A DNA stretch of 64,000 nt from Thermosynechococcus sp. HN-54. GTDB taxonomy: Bacteria > Cyanobacteriota > Cyanobacteriia > Thermosynechococcales > Thermosynechococcaceae. The position numbers were made by a program, and so were the translations under genes. Shown in pieces: positions 1-8,377 of the stretch. Under the pieces are notes generated by a model. The model was not told where the DNA came from. It did not search any database and saw only the letters and a list, made by a program, of their open reading frames with translations. How positions within the stretch are numbered: position 1 is the first letter of the stretch; every line of letters starts with the position of its first letter. The stretch spans positions 2,170,001 to 2,234,000 of the forward strand of contig NZ_CP098039.1 in the NCBI RefSeq assembly GCF_023650955.1, written 5' to 3'.

Positions 1-1
1 G

Positions 2-1111
2 ATTGCCGGTGATCTCTTTGAGGAGCGGCTGATTACCCCCGGCATTCTCAATCAAGCGGAGTATGTCCTCGACAAGGTGCGCTCAGCAGGAATTCCCGTG
101 CTGGCGATCGAGGGCAACCACGACAACCGCCCCTACGGTGTCAAGTCCAACTGGCTCCGCTATCTCTGTGAAAAAGACTATCTCTATCTTTTGGAACCCG
201 ATGAAACGGGTACTCTCCATCCTTGGGATTCAGAAACGGCTCAGGGGGGGTATATTGATCTTCCCTGCGGTGTGCGGGTGATTGGCTCCCAGTGGTATGG
301 TGCCAGTGCCCCCCGTGCAATTGAGCGCCTTGCTGAGCAAATTCAGGCCTTGCCGCCTACTGCTGGTGCCACCCTCCTCCTCTTTCACCACGGCCTTGAG
401 GGTCAAATTGCCCGCTATCAAGGAGCCTTGCGCTACACTGACCTATTGCCGCTGCGCCGAGCCGGTGTTGATTACTTGGCCTTGGGGCATATTCATCGCT
501 ACTACACGGCGGAAAATTGGATTTTTAATCCCGGTTCCGTTGAAGCCAACTCCATCGAAGAAAATCAACAGCAAAATCGGCGCGGTGTTCTCCTAGTTAC
601 CCTCAGCAATGGCCAGCCCCAAGCGGAACTAAAGCAGGACTATTGGCAACGCCCGATTTGTCGTTACACGCTCAAGCTCTCCCCCAGCGATACCGTGACC
701 CAAGTCGAGAGCCAACTGCGGCAGCTGGTGCAACAGCATCGAGCAGAGATGGCAGAGGCCATTGTTGAGATTCGCCTCCAAGGAGAAGTTGGATTTGAGC
801 GCCGTGAGTTATCTGTGCGATCGCTCCAAGGGGAACTGCAAGAGCTGTCTGGGGCTTTTATTTTTCGCTTGGGGTTTGCAGCAACCCCCGTTGCCTATCA
901 AACCTACCGGGATACCACCGCTGAGCCACCGCCTCGTGCCCAAATCGAAGAACAGGTGTTTACGGATCTGCTCGCCAGTGTTGCTGCGTATCGCGATCGC
1001 GCCGCACCCTTGGCAAAGGTTTTGATGCAAATGAAAGCGGATCTCCTCCAGCCCCATGCGAATATTCCTGCCCTCTATGAATGGCTGGCCAACTTATCCC
1101 TAGAGAGTTAA
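2..1111 (+). CDS. SbcD/Mre11-type DNA repair nuclease, 5' truncated by window
   Basis: The frame is open from base 2, so about 369 C-terminal residues are visible and the start lies outside the window. It is a calcineurin-like metallophosphoesterase of the SbcD/Mre11 family, which with an SbcC-type ATPase processes hairpins and broken DNA ends. Metal-binding motifs appear in order: AGDLF (GD motif) at the very beginning, IEGNHDN, FHHG and LGHIHRYY; the first D-x-H motif is off-window. Roughly the last 150 residues form a poorly conserved cap. No sbcC partner is visible. Its TAA overlaps the stop of the convergent DUF928 gene by 4 nt. A YhaO-like relative is an alternative. Confidence 0.8.
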   Translation: MAGDLFEERLITPGILNQAEYVLDKVRSAGIPVLAIEGNHDNRPYGVKSNWLRYLCEKDYLYLLEPDETGTLHPWDSETAQGGYIDLPCGVRVIGSQWYGASAPRAIERLAEQIQALPPTAGATLLLFHHGLEGQIARYQGALRYTDLLPLRRAGVDYLALGHIHRYYTAENWIFNPGSVEANSIEENQQQNRRGVLLVTLSNGQPQAELKQDYWQRPICRYTLKLSPSDTVTQVESQLRQLVQQHRAEMAEAIVEIRLQGEVGFERRELSVRSLQGELQELSGAFIFRLGFAATPVAYQTYRDTTAEPPPRAQIEEQVFTDLLASVAAYRDRAAPLAKVLMQMKADLLQPHANIPALYEWLANLSLES

Positions 1112-1851
1112 GGTTGAGGGGGTAAGGGGACGAGGGGTTGATTCGCTAAATTCGCCAATTGCACCGCGGGAGACTGTAACAGGGCTTGCCATTTTTGCTG
1201 CACTTGGGTATCTTCCGGCTGCGCCAGCCGTTGTTTGGCCAGTTGATTGAGCGCATCGTACCAGTAGCCCGCCATGGCAAAGGCAGCAGCCGCATCCCTT
1301 GCTTGGACAATTCGCTGCTGTTGGCTTGGCGATAAAGGCATCAGTCGAAACCAGCTGGCGGTTTTGATGGCTGTGGTGCCATTGGTGCAGGTGAGGGTCA
1401 GCTCCCACTGGTAGTCCACACCCTTTTTGAGCGAGACATTCTCCACAGGCCAGCCAACGATGCCCGCTTCGGTCGGGGCAGGACGCTCTTGGCGATAGAC
1501 TTCTGTGCCTTGGGAATCCCGCAGCGTCAAGGTTAAGGCTGCGCCCCTGTTGGCAGGAATAAAGCTATAGAGGGTGGGGGTGGGAGTGCTGCTGAGACCA
1601 TTGTTATCCTTGGGCACAAGGGCAACCACGGTTTGCTTTGGCTCAGTCAGACAGCTCTCGGTGCCACCGGTACTCTCGCGCAATAGCATGGGGCGAGCAA
1701 TCCGCGTTGCCGCTCCTTCACGGTTACCGGGGCGGCCAATGTTGGCAGGTGGACGATAACTCGCCCAAGAGGCATGGGCGATCGCCCCCATCATCACCAC
1801 TGCCAAACTCAGGGGAACAGCAATGGAACGAATCCCCAACGGAATAACCAT
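1108..1851 (-). CDS. DUF928 domain protein, exported
   Basis: A 247-residue protein with an N-terminal hydrophobic segment (about residues 8-30), suggesting export or membrane anchoring. The central part matches the cyanobacterial DUF928 pattern: a single Cys in ESCLTEPKQTVVALVP, then a predicted beta-sandwich with VDYQWELTLTC. The C-terminal 70 residues are helical and Gln-rich. DUF928 has no established biochemical role, so none is assigned. A second DUF928 protein lies at 36647-37567. The gene sits 70 nt downstream of a co-directional secreted protease and may be transcribed with it. Confidence 0.75.
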   Translation of the reverse strand: MVIPLGIRSIAVPLSLAVVMMGAIAHASWASYRPPANIGRPGNREGAATRIARPMLLRESTGGTESCLTEPKQTVVALVPKDNNGLSSTPTPTLYSFIPANRGAALTLTLRDSQGTEVYRQERPAPTEAGIVGWPVENVSLKKGVDYQWELTLTCTNGTTAIKTASWFRLMPLSPSQQQRIVQARDAAAAFAMAGYWYDALNQLAKQRLAQPEDTQVQQKWQALLQSPAVQLANLANQPLVPLPPQP

Positions 1852-1921
1852 ATCACTTCATCCTCAAAAGTTGTGCCATCAATGCATTAGGACGCCACTC
1901 AACAGGGGATGCGGGTGCTGT

Positions 1922-2827
1922 CTAAAAGCCAAAGAGGCCGCGGATGACACTGACACCTGTATTGACCGTATTCAGAATCGAATTGATGTTCTCAATGCGA
2001 TCGCGACTATCGGGTTGACTCGGTGCCGTCACAACCACAGGCGCAGTGCTACTGGCGATCGCCTGATTATCCACTTGCAGCGATAGGAAGATACCTGCCG
2101 CCGGCGCCCCTGCTAAGAAGGTGTTAATGGGAATGGCATAGTTGAACCCCGGCTTAATCAGACTGGCAATACTGGCTGCGGCCTCTGGACTCAAGCCTTG
2201 GCGCTCAAGGGAACGGGGGTCTTCGGTATCCCCTAGGCCATGCACCCCAACCACACGCCCGGCACTATCTAGAACAGGGCCTCCACTCATGCCGCGACGG
2301 GTCACGTTGGTGTAAATCATTTTGTAGCCATCAATGGGTTCAATCAAAAAGCCGGAGATACGACCATCGGTAAACTGCCGCACCAACTGACCACTGCCGC
2401 CCGGTTGCGGCCACCCGGAAATAAAGACCTGTGACCCCTCCTTGGCCAAGTCCGAGTTTGTCAGCGTAGCCACCTGATAGTCTTTCTTTTCGCTTGTGAA
2501 TTCCACAATAGCTAAATCCGTATTCGGCAAAAATTTAATCTTATTGAAATCAACGGCATAGGCCTGCTGATCAATGGGAATCACGCGGTAATTATCCTTG
2601 CGATTAACAACGTGCTTTGCCGTAAGCACATAGTAGGTCGAGCCGGAACGGGAAATAATCGCGCCAGAACCATGGGAATCTTTCCCCACAATCAAGACCG
2701 TAATGTTGCGGGCAATCTCGTTAATTTGTTCACCACTCAGGGGTTGGACTTGACCCACTGCGGGTAAAGCCATTGCCACTAACCCCGTCGCGCCTAGCGT
2801 CGCACTCCTCACCCATGCGTAGTTCAT
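1922..2827 (-). CDS. trypsin-like secreted serine protease
   Basis: A 301-residue S1-type protease without a PDZ domain. The signal peptide is followed by a probable cleavage near PAVGQ (about residue 26). The catalytic triad is visible as His72 (LTAKHVV), Asp104 (NTDLAIVEF) and Ser181 (RGMSGGPV). It probably cleaves proteins in the periplasm or outside the cell. The C-terminal 60 residues (Ala/Pro/Ser-rich, then INSILNTVNTG) are outside the protease fold and may be a linker or targeting tail. It differs from the HtrA-type enzyme at 9590-10741, which has a PDZ domain. Substrate unknown. Confidence 0.8.
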   Translation of the reverse strand: MNYAWVRSATLGATGLVAMALPAVGQVQPLSGEQINEIARNITVLIVGKDSHGSGAIISRSGSTYYVLTAKHVVNRKDNYRVIPIDQQAYAVDFNKIKFLPNTDLAIVEFTSEKKDYQVATLTNSDLAKEGSQVFISGWPQPGGSGQLVRQFTDGRISGFLIEPIDGYKMIYTNVTRRGMSGGPVLDSAGRVVGVHGLGDTEDPRSLERQGLSPEAAASIASLIKPGFNYAIPINTFLAGAPAAGIFLSLQVDNQAIASSTAPVVVTAPSQPDSRDRIENINSILNTVNTGVSVIRGLFGF

Positions 2828-3002
2828 AAGACTTCCCTAGCTAACGACACCGATAGGACGATTCTAAAGGGGAAATTGTTTCGCAGTCAGTGATATTGAT
2901 CAACTATCCCTTGTGCGTTCAGTCCAACTCGCGCTCTGGGGGCAGTTTCCGTGTGGTTAGTGATCGTATTTGATTAATTTAATTCCCCAATTGCCGTTGA
3001 AT

Positions 3003-3608
3003 TCACGCCTCTAAATGGGAGGTGAGAAAGGCAATCACTTGATCTAGACCAACGCCCGTTTTCAGGTTCGTCATCACATAGGGGCGATCGCCCCGCATTT
3101 TTAGAGTATCCCGTTTCATCACTTCCAAATCAGCACCCACATAGGGTGCAAGATCAATTTTATTAATCACTAGTAAATCGGACTTAGTAATCCCCGGCCC
3201 GCCCTTGCGGGGAATTTTATCGCCGGCAGCCACATCAATGACATAGATGGTTAAATCCACGAGTTCTGGGCTAAAGGTTGCTGCCAAATTATCGCCGCCG
3301 CTTTCAACAAAGATGAGATCTAAAGGCTGAAGCGCTGACTCTAATTGCTGAATCGCCGCTAAATTGAGGGAAGCATCTTCCCGAATAGCAGTGTGGGGGC
3401 ATCCCCCCGTTTCAACGCCGAGAATTCGCTCTGGGGGAAGGGCTTGGGAACGCACTAAAAACTGGGCATCCTCTTGCGTGTAAATATCATTGGTCACGAC
3501 CGCTAGGCGGTAGCGATCGCGCAAAGCTTTACAAAGGGCATCCACAAGGGCGGTTTTACCTGACCCCACAGGTCCTGCCACACCCACTCGCAATGCTGTT
3601 TCTGCCAT
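3003..3608 (-). CDS. ureG: urease accessory GTPase UreG
   Basis: UreG is the SIMIBI-class GTPase that, with UreD/F/E, inserts nickel and carbamylates the active-site lysine of urease. Visible motifs are the P-loop [31 protein letters not shown] and the base-recognition NKIDLAPY. The frame is open to a TTG at 3626, but the ATG at 3608 is preceded by an AAGGA about 10 nt upstream and gives the usual length (201 residues), so it is preferred. It lies 4 nt behind era in a compact minus-strand run exbD-era-ureG. The urease catalytic subunit gene ureC is 8 kb away, in line with the scattered ure genes of cyanobacteria. Confidence 0.95.
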   Translation of the reverse strand: MAETALRVGVAGPVGSGKTALVDALCKALRDRYRLAVVTNDIYTQEDAQFLVRSQALPPERILGVETGGCPHTAIREDASLNLAAIQQLESALQPLDLIFVESGGDNLAATFSPELVDLTIYVIDVAAGDKIPRKGGPGITKSDLLVINKIDLAPYVGADLEVMKRDTLKMRGDRPYVMTNLKTGVGLDQVIAFLTSHLEA

Positions 3609-3612
3609 TGGC

Positions 3613-4536
3613 TCAATCCTTCTCAATTCGATAGCCCAACTCCATCAAACGCAACCGATCCTGCCGCCAGCGGGGGCGCACCTTCACAAAGAGTTCTAGA
3701 TAGATTTTGCCGCCAATGAGCGTTTCAATTTCTTGGCGGGCAGCCGTGCCCATTTGTTTGAGCAACTGACCCCCTTGGCCAATAACGATTGCCCTTTGAC
3801 TGGGACGCTCCACATAAATGGCGGCGTTGACACGGGTAATGTGGCGCTCCTGCTGCACCTGTTCAATCGTCACTGCCACCGAATGCGGCACCTCTTCGCG
3901 AGTGTGGTGCAAAATTTGCTCACGGATCAATTCCGCCATGATAAATCGCTCTGGCTGATCGGTCACCATCTCTGGCGGGTAGTAATAGGGGCCGAGGGGC
4001 AACTGCTGCTCGATCGCCCCCTGAAGCGCAGCAACTCCTTCGCCCGTGAGAGCTGAGCAGGCATAGACTGGCCAAGGACCGAGGGTTTGATACGCCTGTT
4101 GTCGCTGTTCTCGCTCCCCTTCTAGCAGCAGGTCAATTTTGTTGATCGCCAAAAGCACAGGGGATTGTGTTTTAGCCAGTAATTCTGCTACGTAGCGATC
4201 GCCCCGACCAGGAGGACTGGCGGCATCCACCACAAAGACAATGGCATCCACCCGATTCAGCACCCCCTTGGCATTGTGCACTAGCACCTCTCCGAGGCGA
4301 TGGTGGGGCTTATGGATGCCCGGTGTATCCACAAAAATAAATTGCGCCGTTGCCGTTGTCAGGATGCCCCGCAAGCGATTGCGCGTGGTTTGCGCCACCG
4401 GTGAGGTAATGGCCACCTTTTGTCCCAAGAGATGATTAAAGAGCGTTGATTTGCCCACATTGGGGCGCCCCACGAGGGCAACAAAGCCAGAGCGAAAGTC
4501 TGGCGGCGCAACGGGAATAGGAGCGATCGCTTCCAC
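3613..4536 (-). CDS. era: ribosome assembly GTPase Era
   Basis: A 307-residue Era GTPase, which binds the 3' end of 16S rRNA during 30S maturation. The G domain shows GRPNVGKST (G1), [11 protein letters not shown] (G3) and NKIDLL (G4); the C-terminal KH domain carries [13 protein letters not shown] and ends with [11 protein letters not shown]. The start codon is GTG. The N-terminal 17 residues (Ala/Pro-rich) precede the G domain, so a slightly later start is possible. It sits 8 nt after exbD and 4 nt before ureG. Confidence 0.95.
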   Translation of the reverse strand: MEAIAPIPVAPPDFRSGFVALVGRPNVGKSTLFNHLLGQKVAITSPVAQTTRNRLRGILTTATAQFIFVDTPGIHKPHHRLGEVLVHNAKGVLNRVDAIVFVVDAASPPGRGDRYVAELLAKTQSPVLLAINKIDLLLEGEREQRQQAYQTLGPWPVYACSALTGEGVAALQGAIEQQLPLGPYYYPPEMVTDQPERFIMAELIREQILHHTREEVPHSVAVTIEQVQQERHITRVNAAIYVERPSQRAIVIGQGGQLLKQMGTAARQEIETLIGGKIYLELFVKVRPRWRQDRLRLMELGYRIEKD

Positions 4537-4544
4537 AGCAGCCT

Positions 4545-5024
4545 CTATTGATTGGGAACAGGGGGTGGCAATGGCAAGGGTTCAGGCGTTTTCTCCGTCC
4601 TCAGAACCGGTTCTTCTACTGGTTGAGTGGCCAAGCCCACACGATTGCCTCCCACTGAGCGCAGCAGATCCAAGACTTGAATCACTTCGTTGTAGCTGAC
4701 CACTTTTGAAGCCCGCAAAATCACCATTCCTTGGGGATTGGTTTTCAAATAGGTGGCCAAACGTTCATACAGCTCACTGCGGTTCACGGGGTCTTTATCC
4801 ACAAAGAGTTGCCCCGCCGGGTCAATGCTCACCACCAGCATCTTTTGCGACTGCGCTTGGCTAGTACTGGCTTGGGGCAGATTCAAGGTAATCGCCTGCT
4901 GCCGTGTGAGGCTCACTGCTGCCAAGATGAAGAACGTCAGAATGCAAAAGACCACATCAATCAGGGGCAGCATTTCAATACGCACATTTTCACTGTCAGT
5001 GGGCAAATGAATCTTCACGGCCAT
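4545..5024 (-). CDS. exbD: ExbD/TolR-type energy-transducing protein
   Basis: A 159-residue ExbD/TolR protein: a short cytoplasmic N-terminus, one transmembrane helix at about residues 19-41 containing the proton-pathway Asp ([15 protein letters not shown]), then a periplasmic domain ([13 protein letters not shown] ... [22 protein letters not shown]) and a Pro-rich tail. With an ExbB/TolQ partner it uses the proton gradient to energise outer-membrane transport. The partner gene normally precedes exbD, but here a divergent guanylate kinase gene lies upstream, so ExbB must be encoded elsewhere. It is first in the exbD-era-ureG run. Confidence 0.85.
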   Translation of the reverse strand: MAVKIHLPTDSENVRIEMLPLIDVVFCILTFFILAAVSLTRQQAITLNLPQASTSQAQSQKMLVVSIDPAGQLFVDKDPVNRSELYERLATYLKTNPQGMVILRASKVVSYNEVIQVLDLLRSVGGNRVGLATQPVEEPVLRTEKTPEPLPLPPPVPNQ

Positions 5025-5100
5025 TCCTCAACCACGCTGCCTTAATGATAAAACTCTGAGCAAACAGAGTAGGATCAAAAGGTTTCCTGCCAATGCAGCT

Positions 5101-5676
5101 ATGACCAGTGCAACGCCCCAGCCCGGACAATTGATTGTGATTACTGGCCCCAGCGGTGTGGGTAAAGGAACCCTCCTGCGGCAACTGCGACAGCGACATC
5201 CAGAACTTGCCCTTTCGGTTTCAGCCACAACTCGCCCCCCGCGTCCCACAGAGGTTGAAGGGGTGGATTACTACTTTGTCTCCGTGGAAGAATTTCAAGC
5301 AATGATTGCTGCGGGGAAACTCTTGGAATGGGCGGAATTTGCAGGTCATTACTACGGTACACCGCGGGATCCACTGCTGCAACTCATTGAGCAGGGGCAA
5401 ACGGTCATCCTAGAGATTGAGCTACAAGGGGCACGCCAAGTTCGTCAGTCCTACCCCCAAGCCCGCCACATCTTCATTCTGCCGCCCTCCCTTGAGGAGC
5501 TGGAGTATCGGCTGCGCAGTCGTGGCCAAGATAGCGAGGAGGCGATCGCCCGCCGCTTAGCCCAAGCGAAAACTGAAATTGCTGCGGCCCCCGAATTTGA
5601 TGTCCAAATTGTCAATGATGATCTCGAAAAGAGCCTAATTGCTCTTGAAACGGCGATTTTGAGTCCTGCTCCCTAA
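5101..5676 (+). CDS. gmk: guanylate kinase
   Basis: A 191-residue guanylate kinase that phosphorylates GMP to GDP with ATP. Motifs are the P-loop [11 protein letters not shown], the GMP-binding segment [20 protein letters not shown], and [12 protein letters not shown]. Length is normal for the family. The start at 5101 lies 76 nt from the divergent exbD start, leaving a short shared promoter region. Its stop overlaps by 4 nt the stop of the convergent ABC ATPase gene. Confidence 0.95.
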   Translation: MTSATPQPGQLIVITGPSGVGKGTLLRQLRQRHPELALSVSATTRPPRPTEVEGVDYYFVSVEEFQAMIAAGKLLEWAEFAGHYYGTPRDPLLQLIEQGQTVILEIELQGARQVRQSYPQARHIFILPPSLEELEYRLRSRGQDSEEAIARRLAQAKTEIAAAPEFDVQIVNDDLEKSLIALETAILSPAP

Positions 5677-6395
5677 GGTTCTGCCCGCACAATTCCGAGG
5701 TAGAGTTCACCCACCTTTGGATCATTCAGCAGATCGGTGCCGAGTCCCTCATAGCGATCTTTCCCCATTTCCAAGACATACCCGCGATCGCTCATTGCTA
5801 GGGCTTTGCGTGCATTTTGTTCCACCAAAATAATGGCGGTCCCTTGGGCATTAATCTCCTTAATTTTGGCAAAGACATCATTCACTAGAGCTGGTGAGAG
5901 GGCAGCAGAGGGTTCATCCAAGACCATAATTTGCGGATCCAGCATCATCGCCCGTCCCATAGCCAGCATTTGCCGTTCTCCCCCCGAAAGAGTGCTAGCC
6001 CGTTGCTGTCGGCGCTCCGCCAAGCGGGGGAAGGTATCGTAGACCCGCTCTTTGAGGGCCTTGAGGTTGCCGGTTTTGGTAAAGGCACCCATCTCCAGAT
6101 TTTCTTCAATGGTGAGTGTACGAAAGACATTGGCAATCTGGGGGACGTAGCCGATGCCCTTTTTCACAATTTGATTGGGACGCAAGTAGGTAATATCCTC
6201 TCCCGCTAAGGTAATCGTGCCAAGGCGGGGCGTGACCAAGCCAGCGATGGTTTTTGCCAAGGTTGATTTGCCAGCCCCATTCGGGCCAATCACGGCCACC
6301 AGTTCCCCGGCTTCGAGGCGAAAATTTACCCCCCGCAAAATATCCACATCGGGAATATAGCCGGCATAGACATTAGAAACTTGGAGCAAGCTCAT
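5673..6395 (-). CDS. LivF-type ABC transporter ATPase (branched-chain/neutral amino acid family)
   Basis: A 240-residue ABC ATPase of the LivF subgroup: Walker [10 protein letters not shown], a Q-loop near VPQIANVF, signature LSGGERQ, Walker [14 protein letters not shown], and the H-loop replaced by the family-typical VEQN. LivF/LivG ATPases power uptake of branched-chain or neutral amino acids, or urea in cyanobacteria. No permease or LivG gene is next to it, so this is a detached component. A LivK-type binding protein lies far away at 24012-25229 and might belong to the same transporter. Substrate cannot be settled from sequence. Confidence 0.8.
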   Translation of the reverse strand: MSLLQVSNVYAGYIPDVDILRGVNFRLEAGELVAVIGPNGAGKSTLAKTIAGLVTPRLGTITLAGEDITYLRPNQIVKKGIGYVPQIANVFRTLTIEENLEMGAFTKTGNLKALKERVYDTFPRLAERRQQRASTLSGGERQMLAMGRAMMLDPQIMVLDEPSAALSPALVNDVFAKIKEINAQGTAIILVEQNARKALAMSDRGYVLEMGKDRYEGLGTDLLNDPKVGELYLGIVRAEP

Positions 6396-6733
6396 GGTGC
6401 AAAAAATATCGCCAGAGGGTCAACATCCTAAGTATAGAGGCTTCACCCCCTTGTCCACGGCTGCAGGCAAGGCATTCCTATTGTTGCAAGGCGGATCAAA
6501 TTCATATTCCTAAGGGGGCGATCAAGCACCTCTGGACTAAAATATTCTCCCAGCTCAGCAATTTTCTCAAACCCAATCTCCACAAGGCTTTGAGCAGTTT
6601 CTAACAGATTTGGAGGTGCTTGAATTTTCTCAAAACTCAGTTCTAGAGCGACTTTCGCTTCCTATGACCCCGCGGATCTAAAAATTTTACAAAAACAAAA
6701 AATGATCTCCTCTAGGTGCTTGAAAATGACTTG

Positions 6734-6742
6734 TGCTATAGT
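6734..6742 (+). promoter_or_regulatory. extended -10 promoter element for the CRISPR transcript
   Basis: TGCTATAGT fits the extended -10 pattern TGnTATAAT closely, about 30 nt before the first repeat. TTGAAA at 6720-6725 is too close to serve as a normal -35, so recognition would rely on the extended -10. Confidence 0.4.
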
Positions 6743-6750
6743 ACTCACAG

Positions 6751-6771
6751 AGCACCTTCTAGAAGGGTGCT
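6751..6771. repeat. interrupted palindrome abutting the first CRISPR repeat
   Basis: Arms AGCACC (6751-6756) and GGTGCT (6766-6771) flank the centre TTCTAGAAG. The element is nearly perfectly self-complementary, with one extra G at 6765, and ends at the base before repeat 1. It could be a leader-anchoring site for the adaptation machinery or a hairpin at the 5' end of the precursor RNA. Confidence 0.6.
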
Positions 6772-8230
6772 GTGCTGGGATTCTTTCCCAGCCGAACTAA
6801 TGGAAACGAAAATTTCGAGGGGGGGTTTACCCCCCCCTCACGTGCTGGGATTCTTTCCCAGCCGAACTAATGGAAACCTCGAAACTAAAGTCGAGAGAAT
6901 CGGGGAAATTCTCGAAGTGCTGGGATTCTTTCCCAGCCGAACTAATGGAAACCTCTGGCGGGTGGGCGCAGGTTACGAACCGGCCAGTGTGCTGGGATTC
7001 TTTCCCAGCCGAACTAATGGAAACCCCCCAAGAAGCAGAGTCGTCCCTTTCTCCGGGTTGTGCTGGGATTCTTTCCCAGCCGAACTAATGGAAACGTTTC
7101 CCGCCAATTCAAAAAGGCGGAGGAAACCTAGTGCTGGGATTCTTTCCCAGCCGAACTAATGGAAACTCTCCTTCTTGAAATCGGATGAAAATCATTTTCG
7201 TGCTGGGATTCTTTCCCAGCCGAACTAATGGAAACTTCAAAAACTTTTCGCAAATAAAGGAAGTAACCTATGTGCTGGGATTCTTTCCCAGCCGAACTAA
7301 TGGAAACAAATCCAGCCAAGGGCGCTCAAAATAGAAGTTGGTGCTGGGATTCTTTCCCAGCCGAACTAATGGAAACTCAAGATCTTCGGCTCTAGTTTTG
7401 AAATTTGCGAGTGCTGGGATTCTTTCCCAGCCGAACTAATGGAAACGTAGAAAAACCCCGGTTCCGAGTCTCCCGGTTCTGGTGCTGGGATTCTTTCCCA
7501 GCCGAACTAATGGAAACACTAGTATAAGTGCCGGGCAACGCCGTTGTCGAGAGTGCTGGGATTCTTTCCCAGCCGAACTAATGGAAACTTTGAGCTTGCG
7601 CCGCGCCGAATCGCGCACGCGGCAGTGCTGGGATTCTTTCCCAGCCGAACTAATGGAAACGGGATTTGGCGAAAATCCGAGAAGTTCTCCCGAGGGTGCT
7701 GGGATTCTTTCCCAGCCGAACTAATGGAAACACTTCCGGAGGAAGAGCGTTACTTGGTATCGGAATACGTGCTGGGATTCTTTCCCAGCCGAACTAATGG
7801 AAACACAAGAACATTTGGATTAATTTCCGCGAGAGCGGAGTGCTGGGATTCTTTCCCAGCCGAACTAATGGAAACCATTTGACGATTTTCTGCAATCCCA
7901 AGCCACAATTTTGGTGCTGGGATTCTTTCCCAGCCGAACTAATGGAAACGTTCCCTTGAGAGGTTTAATAGGAATATAATGTGCTGGGATTCTTTCCCAG
8001 CCGAACTAATGGAAACTTTTCAAGATCGGGAATAACTAATCCCGTCAAAAACGTGCTGGGATTCTTTCCCAGCCGAACTAATGGAAACAGCGACAAAGGA
8101 TCGGGAATTTCTAGCAGGAACACGTGCTGGGATTCTTTCCCAGCCGAACTAATGGAAACAGCGACAAAGGATCGGGAATTTCTAGCAGGAACACGTGCTG
8201 GGATTCTTTCCCAGTCGAGCTAATGGAAAA
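6772..8230 (+). CRISPR. CRISPR array, 21 repeats of 36 nt, 20 spacers
   Basis: Repeats start at 6772, 6842, 6917, 6989, 7060, 7131, 7200, 7272, 7341, 7411, 7482, 7553, 7625, 7696, 7769, 7840, 7914, 7981, 8053, 8124 and 8195. Each begins GTGCTGGGATTC and ends CTAATGGAAAC; positions 3-9 and 15-21 form a 7-bp stem around TTCTT. The first 20 look identical; the last differs at 8215 (C to T), 8219 (A to G) and 8230 (C to A), marking the leader-distal end. Spacers are 31-39 nt (mean about 35). Spacers 19 (8089-8123) and 20 (8160-8194) are identical. Variable spacer length and the GGAAAC end fit a type III-like or I-D array, but this is inference; no cas gene is in the window. Confidence 0.97.
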
Positions 8231-8332
8231 ACGAAGTGGTTAGATCAGCGCCTAAACCTGAGAGGGTAAGTAAGGTCGCGGAACCAGTAACAAGCATCCC
8301 TGACCTTTAGGGCGGGGAGTATGCCAAAATTG
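8231..8332 (+). mobile_element. possible IS200/IS605-family right-end / omega-RNA-like remnant
   Basis: This non-coding stretch ends in a strong hairpin: TCCCTGACC (8297-8305), loop TTTA, GGGCGGGGA (8310-8318), with one wobble and one mismatch, followed by GTATGCCAA. This layout (GC-rich stem, short loop, then a G-rich strand leading to TCAA/CCAA-type sequence) is typical of the right ends of IS605-family elements downstream of tnpB, where the omega RNA is encoded. No transposase reading frame is left here. Identification rests on pattern memory alone. Confidence 0.4.
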
Positions 8333-8368
8333 GTGCTAAGTAGTCCACCGAGGGGAGTCAACGGAAAC
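8333..8368 (+). repeat. solitary divergent CRISPR-like 36-nt repeat
   Basis: Exactly 36 nt, beginning GTGCT and ending GGAAAC like the array's repeats, but with a different interior (AAGTAGTCCACCGAGGGG). It stands alone, 102 nt beyond the last array repeat and 9 nt before the start codon of the next gene. It could be a remnant of a second repeat family or a strongly diverged array end. Both conserved ends are the parts typically held by processing and integration. Confidence 0.45.
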
Positions 8369-8377
8369 GTAAAAACA

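Larger units (their letters stand above)
6396..6771 (+). promoter_or_regulatory. CRISPR leader
   Basis: A 376-nt non-coding stretch left of the first CRISPR repeat; AT content rises towards the array. It contains two short direct-repeat pairs: AATTTTCTCAAA at 6560-6571 and 6623-6634 (63-nt offset), and AGGTGCTTGAA at 6614-6624 and 6714-6724 (exactly 100-nt offset). An extended -10 element, TGCTATAGT, lies at 6734-6742, which would start transcription near 6750 and read into the array. An interrupted palindrome fills 6751-6771. Placement as leader is supported by the decayed repeat being at the far (right) end. Confidence 0.7.

Noticed and set aside
2828-3002. tRNA gene in the gap before ureG
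   Set aside because: No cloverleaf or TTCNANNC loop found on either strand.
6716-8223. Open frames across the CRISPR array encoding repeats such as CWDSFPAELMET
   Set aside because: They arise from the 36-nt repeats with variable spacers; the frame simply stays open and no ribosome-binding logic exists.
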